From Cloacimonetes bacterium UBA5456 (lineage in GTDB: Bacteria; Cloacimonadota; Cloacimonadia; Cloacimonadales; Cloacimonadaceae), in NCBI GenBank assembly GCA_002427325.1, contig DIQS01000042.1:50676-66904 (forward strand): DNA of 16,229 nucleotides. Direction: 5' to 3'. The translations under genes were made by a program, and so were the position numbers. Shown in pieces: positions 15,313-16,229 of this stretch. Below the pieces are notes generated by a model, which saw only the letters and a program-made list of their open reading frames with translations, ran no database searches and was not told the origin of the DNA. How positions within the stretch are numbered: position 1 is the stretch's first letter; each line of letters begins with the position of its first letter.

Positions 15313-16229
15313 ATGCTTGAATTTGACGAGAAGAAAACTTTTGCCGGAACAAATATTAAGATCGTCGGTGTCGGCGGTGCCGGCGGTAATGCCATCAATG
15401 CCATGATTGAAAACAATCTGGAGAATGTAGAATTTATCGCTGCAAACACAGATAACGGCGATTTGAATAAATCTAAAGCAAAGATGAAACTCCAGATAGG
15501 ACGCAAGCTTACTCGCGGATTGGGAACGGGTGCAGACCCCGAATTGGGCTCACGCAGCGCTGAAGAATCCAAAGAGGAAATTAGGTCGCACTTGGAAGGT
15601 GCAGACATGGTCTATATCGCTGCCGGAATGGGAGGCGGAACCGGAACTGGTGCAGCTCCCATCGTCGCCAAGATCGCCCGCGAAATGGGCATCCTCACCC
15701 TCGGCATCGTTTCCACCCCCTTTTCTTTTGAAGGTGCAAAACGCGCGCAGAATGCGGAACACGGCATCAAACATCTTTCCGAATATGTGGATACCCTCAT
15801 AGTTATCCCCAATGAAAAACTTTGCGAAATCTATGGTGAAATGCGCTTTCATGAAGCTTTCCACAATGCAAACCAGATCCTCTTTGAAGCAGCAAAAGCA
15901 GTCAGTGACATCATTACCATCAACGGCTTCATAAATGTTGACTTTGCCGACGTCAAAGCAGTGATGCAAAACACAGGATATGCCCTCATGGGAACCGGCA
16001 TGGCAGAAGGCGAAAATCGTGCCATCAACGCCGCTCGCAACGCAATTTCAAATCCTCTCCTCTCTGATATCAACCTCGCCGGATGTAAGTCCTTGCTACT
16101 CAATATCACCATGGGTGATGATGTGCTCATGAGCGAATTTGAGGAAGTTAGCAGCGTTATCGTAAACGAGACCGGAAAAGACGCAAACATCATCATGGGC
16201 GTGATTATCGATGAAAACCTGGCTGGCAA
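15313..16229 (+). CDS. ftsZ: FtsZ, tubulin-like division GTPase (3' end outside the window)
   Basis: FtsZ polymerises with GTP at midcell and organises the division machinery. Translation from ATG 15313 stays open to the window end, giving 305 residues of an expected roughly 350-420. Visible motifs are the N-terminal nucleotide loop VGVGGAGGNAIN (18-29), NTDNGDLNKSKA (45-56), RGLGTGADPELG (68-79), the tubulin signature GMGGGTGTGAAP (105-116), and the T7 synergy loop NVDFADVKAVM (208-218) with the catalytic Asp residues. The C-terminal linker and the FtsA-binding tail lie outside. AAGGGAG (15301-15307) is 5 nt upstream of the start. The T3-side loop is slightly unusual: most family members read NTDxQAL where this one has NTDNGDL. 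Confidence 0.97.
   Translation, partial: MLEFDEKKTFAGTNIKIVGVGGAGGNAINAMIENNLENVEFIAANTDNGDLNKSKAKMKLQIGRKLTRGLGTGADPELGSRSAEESKEEIRSHLEGADMVYIAAGMGGGTGTGAAPIVAKIAREMGILTLGIVSTPFSFEGAKRAQNAEHGIKHLSEYVDTLIVIPNEKLCEIYGEMRFHEAFHNANQILFEAAKAVSDIITINGFINVDFADVKAVMQNTGYALMGTGMAEGENRAINAARNAISNPLLSDINLAGCKSLLLNITMGDDVLMSEFEEVSSVIVNETGKDANIIMGVIIDENLAG

Noticed and set aside
1..16229. A hidden mobile element, defence system or CRISPR array
   Set aside because: Apart from the upstream region and the 82-nt murC-ftsQ gap, the whole window is filled with tightly spaced dcw genes on one strand; no transposase, recombinase, spacer-repeat pattern or foreign gene is visible.

Overview
The window is an almost complete division and cell wall (dcw) cluster, with every gene on the + strand. 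The order is mraZ - rsmH - ftsL - ftsI (with PASTA domains) - murE-murF fusion - mraY - murD - ftsW - murG - murC - (82-nt gap) - ftsQ - ftsA - ftsZ (cut by the window end). The gene set points to a diderm, rod- or ovoid-type bacterium with peptidoglycan and a full FtsZ divisome. MurE carries the DNPR motif of meso-diaminopimelate-adding enzymes. The fused MurE-MurF, the PASTA-tailed FtsI and the moderate GC fit an FCB-type lineage. Candidatus Cloacimonadota is my best guess, but it rests on overall impression and not on a search.

Positions 1-472 are non-coding. They begin with a short tandem repeat and a palindrome at the window edge, then an AT-rich stretch without a convincing gene, then the control region of the operon. 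That control region has a perfect TTGACA box, followed by five 10-bp direct repeats of (G/C)TCA in exact register (354-398), and a 9-bp inverted repeat overlapping the last part. A strictly 10-bp-phased array in front of mraZ is what a MraZ operator looks like, but the repeated word is GTCA and not the TGGG known from Escherichia coli. The MraZ here also lacks the Asp of its first DXXXR motif. This is the most interesting observation in the window.

Positions 473-13196 form one tightly packed block. Neighbouring genes overlap by 1, 4 or 20 nt, or are separated by at most 12 nt, so they are probably co-transcribed and often translationally coupled. The block encodes the regulator MraZ, the 16S rRNA methyltransferase RsmH, divisome proteins (FtsL, FtsI, FtsW), and all cytoplasmic and membrane steps from UDP-MurNAc to lipid II (MurC, MurD, MurE, MurF, MraY, MurG). 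MurB and D-Ala-D-Ala ligase (Ddl), which often sit between murC and ftsQ, are absent and must be encoded elsewhere.

Positions 13197-16229 hold ftsQ-ftsA-ftsZ after the only sizeable gap inside the cluster. The gap contains a promoter-like TAAAAT box and a 7-bp inverted repeat, so this distal segment may have its own transcription start. Together FtsZ and FtsA build the Z-ring, FtsQ and FtsL connect it to the FtsW-FtsI septal synthase, and the Mur/Mra enzymes supply its lipid II substrate. I found no mobile element, RNA gene, CRISPR array or foreign gene. As a gene set this is an ordinary core region with a few lineage-specific twists.
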